The notes under the pieces were generated by a model that was not told the DNA's origin, ran no database searches, and saw nothing but the letters and a program-made list of their open reading frames with translations. From Paulinella micropora (lineage: Eukaryota; Cercozoa; Imbricatea; Euglyphida; Paulinellidae), in NCBI GenBank assembly GCA_019918135.1, contig WBZZ01002895.1:45001-109000 (forward strand): a DNA stretch of 64,000 nt. The letters are read 5' to 3'. Numbering within the stretch: position 1 is the stretch's first letter; each line of letters opens with the position of its first letter. Below, in pieces: positions 40,424-50,055 of this stretch. The position numbers and the translations under genes are program-made.

Positions 40424-40690
40424 ATGTCGCTAGCGCCTGTCGTGTGCGTATCTTGCGGCAAACCGCTGGGCGGACTGTGGGAGCTTTTTGTCCGCTGCCA
40501 GCGCGAGGGCTTCACTGACGCCGAAGCTCTGACCGGCCTCAACCTTCAGCGAGAGTGTTGCCGTGCGGCCCTGCTGGGCAGCAAAGATACGGGGCCTGAG
40601 GCCGTGGTGCGCCGGGCCCTGGCTCGCGCGAGAGCTAAGACAGGAGCGGACGGAGCCCCCGGCATGCCGGCGCCGGGAGAGCAATCCTAA
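40424..40690 (+). CDS. RPB10-like RNA polymerase subunit (subunit N family)
   Basis: Intact 88-residue frame from the ATG at 40424. It has the two halves of the RPB10 zinc site: CVSCGKPLGGLWELF (family: C-F-x-C-G-K-x-x-G-x-x-W) and ALTGLNLQRECCRAALL (family: AL-x-x-LGL-x-R-Y-C-C-R-R-M-L). RPB10 is a small zinc subunit at the assembly core of eukaryotic, archaeal and some viral RNA polymerases. The Arg/Ala/Pro tail of about 30 residues is an extension over the usual 65-70. It converges with the primase gene and overlaps its 3' end by 56 bp. Placement among virus-like genes suggests a viral transcription apparatus; other subunits are not in this window. Confidence 0.75.
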   Translation: MSLAPVVCVSCGKPLGGLWELFVRCQREGFTDAEALTGLNLQRECCRAALLGSKDTGPEAVVRRALARARAKTGADGAPGMPAPGEQS

Positions 40691-42125
40691 GCTTTCTGGA
40701 CACGACAAAACACTCGTCATCAAGGCAGCGCAGGTGGAGGAACGAGGCGCCCACCGTCACGGAAACCGGGTTGCTGCGGTGGGTGTACAGCAATTGCGCA
40801 GTAGATTTGAAGTGGCAGACGCACAAACCACGAACCCCTGCTACGCCGAACCAGCTGGCCACCCCGTCCGCCCCACGCTCGCCCGTCTTGGCCCTGCCCC
40901 AGTCCAGCAGCTCAGAACCGTCGTTATCACGTCCCAGGTACGGCAGCACGAGCCAGTGCAACAGGCGCCGCGCATCAGCCTCGTCAAGGTGTGAGCGGGC
41001 CCACTCCGCCAGTTCTGGGCTGCAGCGGATTTGGGGGCAGCAGTCACCCCAAGTTAAAGAAATAGCATCGCCCACAAAAGGAGAGGAGCTGCGGGCCCCG
41101 GGCACGCTCCGCGCCACGGCTGCGGGGCGTTGGACGGTGTAGACTACAGACCACAGCTCGTGCTCGTCGGGCGGCGCCGCAGAGGCCGGGCTGTCCGGCA
41201 AGGTCCAGGCCCTGCTCGACGCGAGCGCGCTGAGCCGGGGAGCAATGTCTGGCGGGTTCTGCCAGCGCGCTAGGTCTAGCCCGTAATGCGTGCTGCAGCC
41301 GAGCACAAAGTCCGGCCAGCTCAGTTGTCGCTTGTGCAGTACTAGTCCCTCCAGCACCCCAAGCGGTGTCAGGGGCCTGCCCGCCCACGTGACACGGCAC
41401 CCCCTAGTAAAACACGGCGTGGGCCCCTGCTTCGCCAGTGCTTGGCACGTCTTGCATTTCTCTCGCTTGGCCTTGTCCGAGTAGAGCAGGCGCATCGGCC
41501 TTTTCTCGTCGTACACGCCTTTGTCAAGGGCCTTGCACAAGGAGTTCCCGAGCAGGCTGTCGCGACGGTACCGGCGTACGCAGCGGCTCTGGACCTCAAG
41601 CAATAATTGCAGAGCAGTGCGTTTGTCCAGCGTCAGGTCCGCGTACACTAGCCTAAACGATGGCTTGTAAACACGTCTCAGCCCGCACAGGCCCGAGGCA
41701 TGCAGTAAGTGCGCCCGCCGCGCTCGCTCGGCACCTACGAGCTCCTGCACACACGAATGGACGAACGCGACCAGACAACCGCCGTCCAGCTCGGACGACT
41801 GGGACGACTGTAGAAGAAGCTCGGGCGGGCAACCCACAGCGCCGTGTTTGAGCTCGAAGTCTAGGTCGATGTAAAAGCGTGGCGTTTGTGGATGGCTGAT
41901 CTCGGCCAGTGCGAGTGTGCGCGGCTGCCGGCTGCACATGAGCAACCCGACCAAGCGCAAGTAAAAGGCATCGTTTTCGGGAAACCTGTACTTGCCGCAA
42001 GCGAAATTGGTGCAGTTTATGTCGCCCGACTCTACGCGGTACTGAGCAGCTAATTTCTGCAGTTCCTTGTAGCTGTCGCTACGCCGCAGGCGCGTCCCTC
42101 CAACTGGGTGGCTTCCAAAGTTCAT
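40635..42125 (-). CDS. UL52-type archaeo-eukaryotic DNA primase
   Basis: Intact 496-residue frame from the ATG at 42125. RFYIDLDFEL (D87, D89) is the metal-binding motif I. KPSFRLVYADL (154-164) and DKGVYDEKRPMRLLYSDK (201-218) fit the later AEP motifs of herpesvirus, poxvirus and NCLDV primases. CKTCQAL then CFTRGC (C224, C227, C238, C243) may bind zinc. Near the end C435/C437, H449 (HRSN), C467 and C472 (RCLDDEC) match the C-H-C-C zinc module of the Herpes_UL52 family. It makes RNA or DNA primers at forks and would partner the SF3 helicase at 34209-36966. The 5' 444 bp is copied at 54847-55290. Confidence 0.8.
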   Translation of the reverse strand: MNFGSHPVGGTRLRRSDSYKELQKLAAQYRVESGDINCTNFACGKYRFPENDAFYLRLVGLLMCSRQPRTLALAEISHPQTPRFYIDLDFELKHGAVGCPPELLLQSSQSSELDGGCLVAFVHSCVQELVGAERARRAHLLHASGLCGLRRVYKPSFRLVYADLTLDKRTALQLLLEVQSRCVRRYRRDSLLGNSLCKALDKGVYDEKRPMRLLYSDKAKREKCKTCQALAKQGPTPCFTRGCRVTWAGRPLTPLGVLEGLVLHKRQLSWPDFVLGCSTHYGLDLARWQNPPDIAPRLSALASSRAWTLPDSPASAAPPDEHELWSVVYTVQRPAAVARSVPGARSSSPFVGDAISLTWGDCCPQIRCSPELAEWARSHLDEADARRLLHWLVLPYLGRDNDGSELLDWGRAKTGERGADGVASWFGVAGVRGLCVCHFKSTAQLLYTHRSNPVSVTVGASFLHLRCLDDECFVVSRKLRIALPAPACRGLRPLLS

Positions 42126-42977
42126 CGCCTACATCTTGTCCTGTGCGGGCCATGCCGCTTCTGGCTCAAGACGGCGGCTACGTTCTTATGCTTTCCACGG
42201 GCGCGGTCTCCAGCGGCCCCCCCCTCCCCACCCTTTCCTCGCAGCCGCAAAACCCACTCCCCTCCCCTCCTCCCTCATTTACACGCACTAACTAAGCTCT
42301 TCAGAGCGTTCCCATCCCCCAACCTCCGTTCCTCCATTCCAAAGAAAGAAAAAGAAGGGAGGGGAGAGGGGGGGGGGGGGGCCGTCTGGGCACGAGGCGT
42401 TCCCCAGCGCGGCCCCCCCCCCCCCCCCCGGCAAGGAGAGGGCGGAAGGGGGGGGGCCTTTCGAGCTCACACGAACTTACCTTTTTCTTTTTGCTAGGGT
42501 TTGCCCCCCCCCCCCCCACCCCCCCCCCCCCAACACTCTGCGCAACCGCTTGTGGTATAGTCTCCGGGCGCGAGGGTGTGTGAAGGGGGGAGAGGGGGGG
42601 AGGGAGGGGGGAGGGCCATCGGGCGCCCGGTACCCATTCTTAAACCCCGGGCCCCCCCCCCCCCACCCCCCATCATCTCTCTTCTCGCGTCCCCCCCCCC
42701 CTCCTGTACACATTCCCCCCCCACTCCGGGGAAATCCCCGGGGAAAAGTATATTGCTATAACCGAGCGCTGTTGCGCTTATGGTAGAACTAGACCAGGAA
42801 TAAAAGACCTCCCCCCCCCCCCGCCTCCTCTCCCACTCTTCCCTCCCCCCCCCCTCTCTCTCTCTTCATATTTCTTTTTTTCTTTATTGGTGGTGCAACG
42901 GGCGCCAACCGCCTATCCCTCTCCCCCCCCCGGCCTCATTTTGTTTAGACTCTTAATTTTCACCAGCTGCTCCACGA
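42126..42977. other. GC-tract-rich intergenic spacer
   Basis: Many runs of 8-16 C or G (for example near 42370, 42415, 42505, 42655, 42695, 42810). A small dyad CCGGGGAAATCCCCGG lies near 42726. No gene is supported. The spacer is part of the duplication. Confidence 0.55.
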
Positions 42978-43855
42978 ATGGACACCAGCGCGCCAGACGA
43001 TGAAAAGTGTAGAAAAGTTGTCATCAGTGTTGGGCTGCGATGGCGGGACCTGGTTGCCTCGCCGCTGTCGGATTTCGTGAAGTTGACAGAGGCAATTATA
43101 TCGAAAAGAATCCCATTGTTCGAGGCGCTGCCCTCTTACCGGCAATTGTTGTTTGCGAATGGCGTGTTAGCTCATGAATTGAGTTATCACTTCGAGGTGC
43201 AGGAATTCAAGTTTACGTCGTTCGGGCCCGCCTTTTGCGCGCTACCGGTGGCGGAGGCTGTCTGTCTGCTACCGGCAGCGGCTGTCGGGTCACGAGCCCG
43301 GACGCGGGCGCTGTGGCACCGTCGCCAAGCAAGATCCTGCCTGAATTCTTGGACAAGGCTTTCAAGAGCGTCATGGGATCCGCACAAACGTCGCGTCCGT
43401 TCTCCCCCGTGCCCAACGAGCCGGAGGAGCTCAGCCTGGAGCTGCGCCTCGGAGATTTTCGTTTGAGCGATAACGAAGGTAGTTCGGACGACGAGGACGC
43501 AGACGACAACTTGACTACAAACACTGACAGGAAGAGCAGACAGGAACTGCTGCTTCTATCGCTGAAATGGGTTAGGGCCGCGTCTTCCTTGTTCGAGATG
43601 GTAACAAAGCAGCAGAGCTTAGTGGCCGTGCTGAAACGGCTGTTCGATTGACATGATCTGAAAATCAATTTCACGATTGCCTCCATCAGATGCCATGCCG
43701 GGGAGAACGTCGACGATTGCATGAGGGTGGAGCAGGGCCTCCCGCTGCCGCACTACGCGCTGGCGTGCCCGAACGCCCCGAAAGGCGAGTGCCGACGTTT
43801 GCACTGTCCAGCCATGAGGAAACTACTTGTTTTCAACGTTGCTTGCCTGGCCTAG
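42978..43855 (+). pseudogene. Virus-like protein of unknown function (broken), copy A
   Basis: The ATG at 42978 starts MDTSAPDDEKCRKVVISVGL. Coding character continues to about 43855 in about three pieces, including an acidic segment (SSDDEDADDN), a helical stretch (RQELLLLSLKWVRAASSLFE) and a Cys-rich end (CPNAPKGECRRLHCPAM). It is interrupted about twice. The second copy at 56140-57017 looks the same, so the damage is older than the duplication. No family is recognised. Confidence 0.4.
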
Positions 43856-43981
43856 CTCTAAAAAAAGTTTACGAAATGTTTTTTTTTTTAATTAAAGAGA
43901 AGAACGCAAGATTGAACGACCGACCAGGCCTGGTCACACACACACCTGAGCACGTTTTCTTTTTTTCGGGTCGCCCCTCGA

Positions 43982-45283
43982 TCAGTACAGCGTGACGTAG
44001 GGCTGTATGTGCACGTGCGACAGCGACGGCAGGTGTCGCAGGTCGGTGGGCGGCAGCGAGTCATGGGCCATCCCGCGCCCGTAAAGCAGTTGTTGGATAT
44101 CTTCCAGCGCGCGGGACAGTTCCCCCTTGTAGTTCCGCTCGTCATTATCCGCCAGAACCTGCCCCACGTAGATCGACGCGCCGTACCAGTCGCGACCCCA
44201 AAGTGTGCCCGTACACTGCCACGCGGGCAGGGGTTCCTCGGTCCTAGTCCCTAGCGGCCTGAAACGCCACACGACACGCTGCTTGCTTGCTTTTTCTTCT
44301 TCATCGCTGCCCGCCCCTGGTTTTTCCCCGTACAAGACCTGTTCCAGCACCAGCCACAAGTGCAGCGTGACCTCGGGCGGTAATTGGTCCAGGCCAAAGC
44401 TCAGGCCTTTCCTCTCCATGTGCACCGTCTCCCCCGGCGCCCAACGCGTGTGGGAGCGGTCCTCGTCGAGCCTGGTTTTCTTGAAGGAGGGCAGGGCCCA
44501 GATGTTAATAAGCCCCGAGTCCGTGCCCGTGTAGTACACGGGCCCGCAGCGCAGCACGCTGCCGGTCATAGCCGGGATGTAGCTCCGAGCGTTGGTCTCC
44601 GTGCTTTGTATTTGGTCCAGCACTCCGAGGGGCGTAAGCAGAGTGAGAATAGAGGCGGCCCGGTGGCGCGCGAGCTGCTTGTCGACATTGTCTTGCACCT
44701 GTCTGAGCGAGTAGTTTGCGCGGAACAGGTTTATCAAGCACTTGAACGCTTCGTTCGGGGGCCTGTCCGTCGGTAGCGGCTCGTACTTGCACATATAATT
44801 TATATAAGACGGGTTTGTCACGAAACACAGCACGCGGCCGGAGACCGCGGTCATAACCTCGGCCGCGTCACCTCCCGCGCCATAGAAGTTGCTGTCGACC
44901 TGCACTTCCTGGAGCACGTTCTGGCGGCGGAACCGCGGGTCATCCCGGGTGATGAAGATCTCGGTGTTAACGGGCGGCTTCATAATAGGGCCCAGCCCAT
45001 TTCTTTTGCCCAGGTAATCATGGCGTTTGGCCGTGAAGCCAAACCTGGCCTCTCGCAGGCGCCTCTCTCCCTCAAACCAGCCGCTGAAGTCCAGGCTAGG
45101 TGTGCTGCCCACGGGGGCTAGCCCCTGCACATCCTTGCGCACGTGCTCGGGGACCGTCCTGTTGATCGTGTCCCTGCCCTCTCCGACCCGCCGCAGCAGA
45201 TTGAATTCGTCATGGACCTGTCTTTCCAACGCGCGTTCCCCGGTCCGGGGCCGAAAATATCGGTCTTGGTCGTCCAGGTTCAT
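43982..45283 (-). CDS. Conserved virus-like protein, possible virion component, copy A
   Basis: Intact 433-residue frame; I take the ATG at 45283 (MNLDDQDRYFRPRTGER) as start because the upstream part is low-complexity. It is globular and beta-rich by eye, with TAVSGRVLCFVTNPSYINYM, ITRDDPRFRRQNVLQEVQV and a short acidic loop (GSDEEEK). There is no signal peptide, membrane segment or catalytic motif. Its size and neighbours (capsid-like and unknown genes) would fit a capsid accessory protein, but this is a guess. It is also intact in the second copy (57142-58443), one of the few genes whole in both. Confidence 0.5.
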   Translation of the reverse strand: MNLDDQDRYFRPRTGERALERQVHDEFNLLRRVGEGRDTINRTVPEHVRKDVQGLAPVGSTPSLDFSGWFEGERRLREARFGFTAKRHDYLGKRNGLGPIMKPPVNTEIFITRDDPRFRRQNVLQEVQVDSNFYGAGGDAAEVMTAVSGRVLCFVTNPSYINYMCKYEPLPTDRPPNEAFKCLINLFRANYSLRQVQDNVDKQLARHRAASILTLLTPLGVLDQIQSTETNARSYIPAMTGSVLRCGPVYYTGTDSGLINIWALPSFKKTRLDEDRSHTRWAPGETVHMERKGLSFGLDQLPPEVTLHLWLVLEQVLYGEKPGAGSDEEEKASKQRVVWRFRPLGTRTEEPLPAWQCTGTLWGRDWYGASIYVGQVLADNDERNYKGELSRALEDIQQLLYGRGMAHDSLPPTDLRHLPSLSHVHIQPYVTLY

Positions 45284-45340
45284 CCCTTTTTTTTTAGCAA
45301 AAGAAAAAAAAAGCCTCCGCCGCTCTTGCACCTTGCTTTT

Positions 45341-45378
<38 letters not shown>

Positions 45379-46014
45379 GCTTCCTGCCGTAGCCTGCCTT
45401 GGTTGTTTTTTGGAAAAGAATGGAAAGGTGGCGGATGGGGATCGAGGAGGGAGGGGGGGGGGATGGTAAAGAAACTTCAGTATATTTGAGAGTCGGAACA
45501 AGCTGTACAATAAATTGTGTAGAGATGTTTTTGAAAGGGAGACAAGAGAGAGAGAGAGAGAGAGAGGAAAGAAGGGGAAGGGTGGGGGGCGGGGGAGCTA
45601 AGGCAGACGAACGCAGCCCGCTCTTGTCTCTGCGAGTCGGGGGGGAAGGGAAAGAAAGGGGTTCGGGGGACCAGGCCGCCCTGCCCCCCCCCCCCTACAC
45701 ACACCCTTCGCTCTTTTCTTTTCTCTTTCTCCCGTCCCCGTTTCCCCCCACCCCCCGCCGCTACTGGCCGCCCACACTGTCCGAAGGGAGGGAGGGAGGG
45801 CGGAAGTGCTGGAAAAAAAAAGGAATGACGAGAATGGGTTGTTTCCTTTTTTTTGGGGGGGGGGGGACAAGGGAGGCAAAGGTTACAAGAGAAAACAAAA
45901 AAAGGAGGGGAAAGAAAAACGAGAAGGAAAACCTTTTTTTAAAAGAAAACAAGGGGGGAGGGGCAGAGGAGGGGGCGGGAAGAGCGCAGGGGCTGTACAC
46001 AATTAACAAAAGAA
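45284..46014. other. Intergenic low-complexity spacer
   Basis: (CT)n near 45343-45370, (GA)n near 45547-45567, and G-, C- and A-runs. A possible splice acceptor (GCGCAG) lies near 45987. No gene is supported. Confidence 0.5.
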
Positions 46015-47481
46015 TTGGACAGCGCTACGACAGACGCCTGCGTCGTCTTGTACTTCAACCAAACCAGTGGAAGTGTAGATGTCTGGCTAAACTTAGATGC
46101 ACTTGGCCAAAACAAGCAATTGCTGACCAATTTACACGAAATACTACAGCAACAAGGGTTTTGCCCTCTCCCTGTTACTCAATGGGCAATCGAAATCAAA
46201 ACCGAAAGGCAAGCAGACCAGAAAGCATTATTCAAGCAACTCTTGCATGTCGAAGACGAGATATGGGAGACACTGGAGAAGAACATCCAAGTTGTATCTC
46301 GGGAGTTAAAGCAAAGCCAAGATGCTTGATTGCTGCAAGAAAGCCGGGTTACCGGTAAAGGCAACACAGTACGAGACGCGCGGTTGCGTATATACGTCGT
46401 CGGTCGCAATGGAAGACCAGCCAAAAAGCGAAAGACACAAAGCAACGCTGATGCTGCGCACATGTTAACTTTAATGCAGCGAGCGGCAGAAGCCCAGGCA
46501 AAATTGAAAATAGTCATGGCAGAGCTGGTAAGGCTCAATGCACAGGTGAAAAGCACGAATAAAGAACTTGAAATAGCTTTGGCACAATCAAGTGCAGCAT
46601 CTGAAACGCTTGAAAATTATCAGCAAAACCGGAGAGGGACGAATGGACTAGTAGAACAAGATCAGGAAGTAGACGATGGTGATCAAGCGTCGTCCCCCCT
46701 TGAATTCGAGGACAGACCTGATGAAGAAGAAGAAGAAGAAAGCGATAAGATAACAGACGGTTTAATGTTTGGCGCTGATAATTCTGAAGCAGAAGAAGAC
46801 GAAGAAAATGATCAGATGACAGATGCTTTAATGTTTGGCGCTGATAATTCTGAAGAAGAAGAAGAAGAAGAAGAAGAAGAAGAAGAAGAAGAAAGTCCCG
46901 GGCCCAGTCATCAGGGCGTCCAGCAAGAGAACAAGATTTTTTCTTGCGAGCTCTGTTCTTCGTCCGAAGACATAAGCACACTAGCTTTGACAGAGCACCG
47001 ATTACAGCAGCTTCTTTACGAGCAGCCCGAGTACCCCGGCGTGTTGCGATTTCTGATGCCGGACACAAGTGGCGGGGGCCCAGACATCAGATCGGGCTCG
47101 CGGCAGGTACCCCCCACGCTGCGCCCCAGCACCGAGCCCATGATCCTAGCCAATCCAGGCAGTTCGGCGCACGCCAAGACGCTGCAGCTGCGCTCCTTGG
47201 CGGCGGCCGCCGTCGTCACCAGGTACAGGGAATGGGGGCTAGCAGAGTACAAATTTGTCGAACAGCTGCCGGGCCCGTGGTATTGGAAAACAGATATTGC
47301 GCCGTCCGAAGATTCCAGCCACCTAGGCAAAACAACGATCGCTACTAAGGTCGAGAGCTTCATGCACGGATTTATTAACCCCTGTGCTACAGGCCAGGAA
47401 CTTGTGTACCACTTTGAGAAAGAAGCTCCGGGAACTCGCGTTACGGTCCAGCCCATGACGATGGACATCAAAGTGTGCTAG
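46015..47481 (+). pseudogene. Acidic virus-like protein (broken), copy A
   Basis: The N-terminal part (VVLYFNQTSGSVDVWLNLDA) is globular. A helical, coiled-coil-like region follows (AAEAQAKLKIVMAELVRLNA). Two near-identical acidic blocks, each ending LMFGADNS-E, lead into a Glu run encoded by (GAA)n. A Cys pair (SCELC) and a globular C-terminus (PGPWYWKTDIAPSEDSSH) complete it. There is no clear ATG start and about one interruption, shared with the second copy. Copy B at 59179-60393 lacks the last 87 codons. An acidic tail of this kind is common in histone- or DNA-mimic proteins, but no family is assigned. Confidence 0.45.
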
Positions 47482-47537
47482 CACGCGCGCTGCGCCCTTG
47501 GACTAGTCAACAACAGGACTGCTTTCACGATTTCAAC

Positions 47538-48290
47538 ATGCACTGCAATCCCGATTGCAAGATGCAGCCGCTCTACCCAGTAGAGTGGCTGCGCGAACTA
47601 GGAAAGAAGCCGCAAGAACAAAAAGAGGATGAGCTGCGGAAACAAAAAGAAGAGCTCCTAAAAGCGAATCAACGCGATCTGTCGTGCTGGTCCCTCTTGA
47701 CAGTCTCCCGCTACAGGAATTACGATGGGATGACCGGGCCTGAAATTTCATTCGACTATCTGAAGGCCAGCTTCCAGACTGACAACTTTATTCCACCCCT
47801 ATTTCTAGCAGAAGCAAAGGATTGCAAACGTTTGGCTGACTGTGCGCTGCCCGGCGTAGGGTTTTACGCGGAAAATGTCCGTAACAAGAACAAAAAACGT
47901 TGGCTGGCGCGCATACCCTTTTTCGCCCCCTACCCGCTGGGTGGAGAGAAATTCTTTCCCCGAGTTGCTGTTAAAGAGCTACAGGAGGCCTTTCTAAGTG
48001 CCCCGGCGAAAATACCCCCTTCTGCTTCCTCTTCTTCTTCCTCTTCTTCTTCCTCTTCTGCTCCTTCCTCTTCTGCTCCTTCCTCTTCTGCTCCTTCCTC
48101 TTCCTCTTCTTCTACTTCTTCTTCCTCTTCTTCTGCTCCCTCTTCGTCTTCCTCTTCTGCTCCTTCCTCTTCCTCTTCTTCCTCTTCTTCTGCTTCCTCT
48201 TCGTCTTCCTCTTCTTCTGCTCCCTCTTCGTCTTCCTCTTCTGTTCCTTCCTCTTCTGCTCCTTCCTCTGCTCCTTCTGCACCACGGTAA
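47538..48290 (+). CDS. Protein with globular N-terminus and Ser-rich tail
   Basis: From the ATG at 47538 (MHCNPDCKMQPLYPVEWLR), about 155 residues are globular (WSLLTVSRYRNYDGMTGPEI; AKDCKRLADCALPGVGFYAE). About 95 residues of Ser-Ser-Ala-Pro repeats follow, encoded by a TCT/TCC microsatellite. The frame is open upstream of the ATG, so the start is uncertain. A polyadenylation signal follows at 48387. A mucin-like Ser-rich tail suggests surface or linker sequence. No family is recognised. Confidence 0.5.
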   Translation: MHCNPDCKMQPLYPVEWLRELGKKPQEQKEDELRKQKEELLKANQRDLSCWSLLTVSRYRNYDGMTGPEISFDYLKASFQTDNFIPPLFLAEAKDCKRLADCALPGVGFYAENVRNKNKKRWLARIPFFAPYPLGGEKFFPRVAVKELQEAFLSAPAKIPPSASSSSSSSSSSSAPSSSAPSSSAPSSSSSSTSSSSSSAPSSSSSSAPSSSSSSSSSASSSSSSSSAPSSSSSSVPSSSAPSSAPSAPR

Positions 48291-48386
48291 ATTGAGAAGA
48301 AGAAGAAAAACAAAAAAGGTACAGAGTGAGAGAGAGAGAGAGAACGAGAGCACACCCCTCCGCAAAAAAAAAAGAAACGTCGTTTT

Positions 48387-48392
48387 AATAAA
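48387..48392 (+). terminator. Polyadenylation signal AATAAA
   Basis: AATAAA lies about 97 bp after the stop of the Ser-rich-tail gene in AT-rich DNA. Confidence 0.45.
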
Positions 48393-48535
48393 TATTACTA
48401 GCATTTCTTTTTGTGTAAGGTTCGAATAAAAAGAAAGCCCCGGGAAAAGGAGGGGCGCGGGTGGCCTTGAGGATAGATCTGCCCAAAAAGCTGCTGGACC
48501 GATGATGATGTTCATGAGGGGTTTGTGCCTCCTCG

Positions 48536-49350
48536 CTAGTTGGTCAGGCTGTGGAAGGCCCAGACGGACAGACCACAGCGTCCGCCGTGAGACAGCAAGA
48601 AATAAATGAGATCTTTGGTATCTCTGCGCTCGTCGTTGTCGGGGGAAATCGGTAGGCAGAGATAATAGACACATTCCCAGACTCCGAAACAGCCGCACCA
48701 CAGAACATAAATGACTGCCGGCGCCGGGTGGTGTCTCGCTGCCAATACCAAGGGCACGAGGGAGAGACAGCGGGCGTAGAGCGCTAACAACCAAAAGTTC
48801 TGCAACGCGATGATCAGCAACACAAGCCTTCGCTCTTCCTCGGATGACTTCTGAGCGTTCAAAATCAAATTCTTGGCCTCCCCTCCCTCCCACTGGCAGC
48901 AGCCTGCCGCAGCCTGAGCAAGCAGCAGAACGCCCCGTGGTGTGGCAGCCGATGCTCAAGCACTTGGAAATCCCTGACAAACGCCATCGGTATGATGCTG
49001 CTCAGGAAGATAGCCAGCTGACAGAGACCGGTGCTGATAATCAGCGCGCCAACCCCGCGTTCTCCGGCTTGGAATAACAGCAGCACCAGCAGCAGCGGAG
49101 CGCAGAACGCCGCCTCTATCCATCTGTAAACCTGAAAGCCCTCCCAGCGGGGCAGCAGTGCGTGTGCTACTAAAACACACAGCCCTACTAGGCTGATGAT
49201 TTGCAGCGTTATCGACAACACCAAGACGCTAGTGTCCGCGTGCTTTCTGCGGGCTATTTCCCAACCCAAGATCGAGGCATGCGCTGCCAAAGCTAGGACC
49301 GCGAAACCGACAAGCACCGGCTGTACCTTGAGTCCACGACAGCGGCACAT
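48536..49350 (-). pseudogene. Multi-pass membrane protein region
   Basis: The ATG at 49350 starts MCRCRGLKVQPVLVGFAVLA. The first open stretch (to 48865) has about four hydrophobic segments (for example VLVLSITLQIISLVGLCVLV, APLLLVLLLFQAG). A second open stretch overlapping its end has about three more (LLIIALQNFWLLALYARCLS, VIYVLWCGCFGVWECVYYLC). About seven membrane spans in total recall viral 7- and 8-TM proteins such as herpesvirus gM or captured receptors, without a diagnostic motif. It is either one broken gene or two overlapping ones. Confidence 0.45.
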
Positions 49351-50055
49351 AGCTTCAAACCGGAGCGGAGGAGAAGGGTTTGAGAGGAAAGAGGAAAAGG
49401 GTACAGAGAAAGAGCCAGCCAGGATTGACGCCAACAGTGGGGTCCCAAAAAATAGTGGGAGAGGAGGGGGGCGGGGGGGGGAAGGGGTGGGTGAAAGATA
49501 TGAACAAGGGTGTGTGGGGGGGGGGTGGGGGGGGGGAAAAAGTTGAGCGCGAATGATTTTACTGATTTTTTTTTCTTTATCAAGTTCGTTTGGTGGGGTT
49601 TTTTTTTGTTGTTGTCTGGTTTGGTGTTTTTTTTTTTGACCATCCTATGTAGACATTTGCGAAGAGTAGGCGTAGGGGCCGGCGGAGGTTGTGGGGGGGG
49701 GGATGTGGGAACGCGGGGTGGCAGGTCGGTCGTATTTAGCAAAAGGACAAGCCGCCCGACCTGCCACGGCTTTTACCCCCCCCCCCCCCCACACACACAC
49801 ACACACCCCGCCTTCCGCACACGTGTCTTTTGGCCCAAACCTTTCCCCTCCCCGCCCCCCCCTCCCCTGCCTGCTGGAACCTGTGTCCCTTTTCTTGCGC
49901 GTGTTGCCCCTCCCGCCCCCCCCCCCCACCCCCCGCAGAAACGGTTCGCCCCGTCCTTTTGCGCAGCCCTCCTTCTGGTGCAACGGTTCGCCCCCGTCCT
50001 TTTGCGCAGCCCTCATTCTGGTGCAACGGTTCGCCCCCGTCCTTTGGTGCAGCCC
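49351..50055. other. Intergenic spacer with direct repeats
   Basis: G-run and C-run tracts. A unit of about 44 bp (GGTTCGCCCCCGTCCTTTTGCGCAGCC type) is repeated three times at about 49941-50062, just after the 3' end of the next minus-strand gene. No gene is supported. Confidence 0.5.

Larger units (their letters stand above)
41682..47220 (+). repeat. 5.5 kb direct duplication, copy A (probably the source)
   Basis: It matches 54847-60393 almost perfectly: about seven substitutions plus length changes in homopolymers and (GAA)n. Both ends of copy A lie inside longer frames that continue beyond it, whereas copy B is cut at both ends, so copy A is the likely source. Confidence 0.95.

Noticed and set aside
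47930-48980. Glu/Gly/Arg-rich minus-strand frames
   Set aside because: Antisense of the Ser-rich repeat tail of the plus-strand gene.
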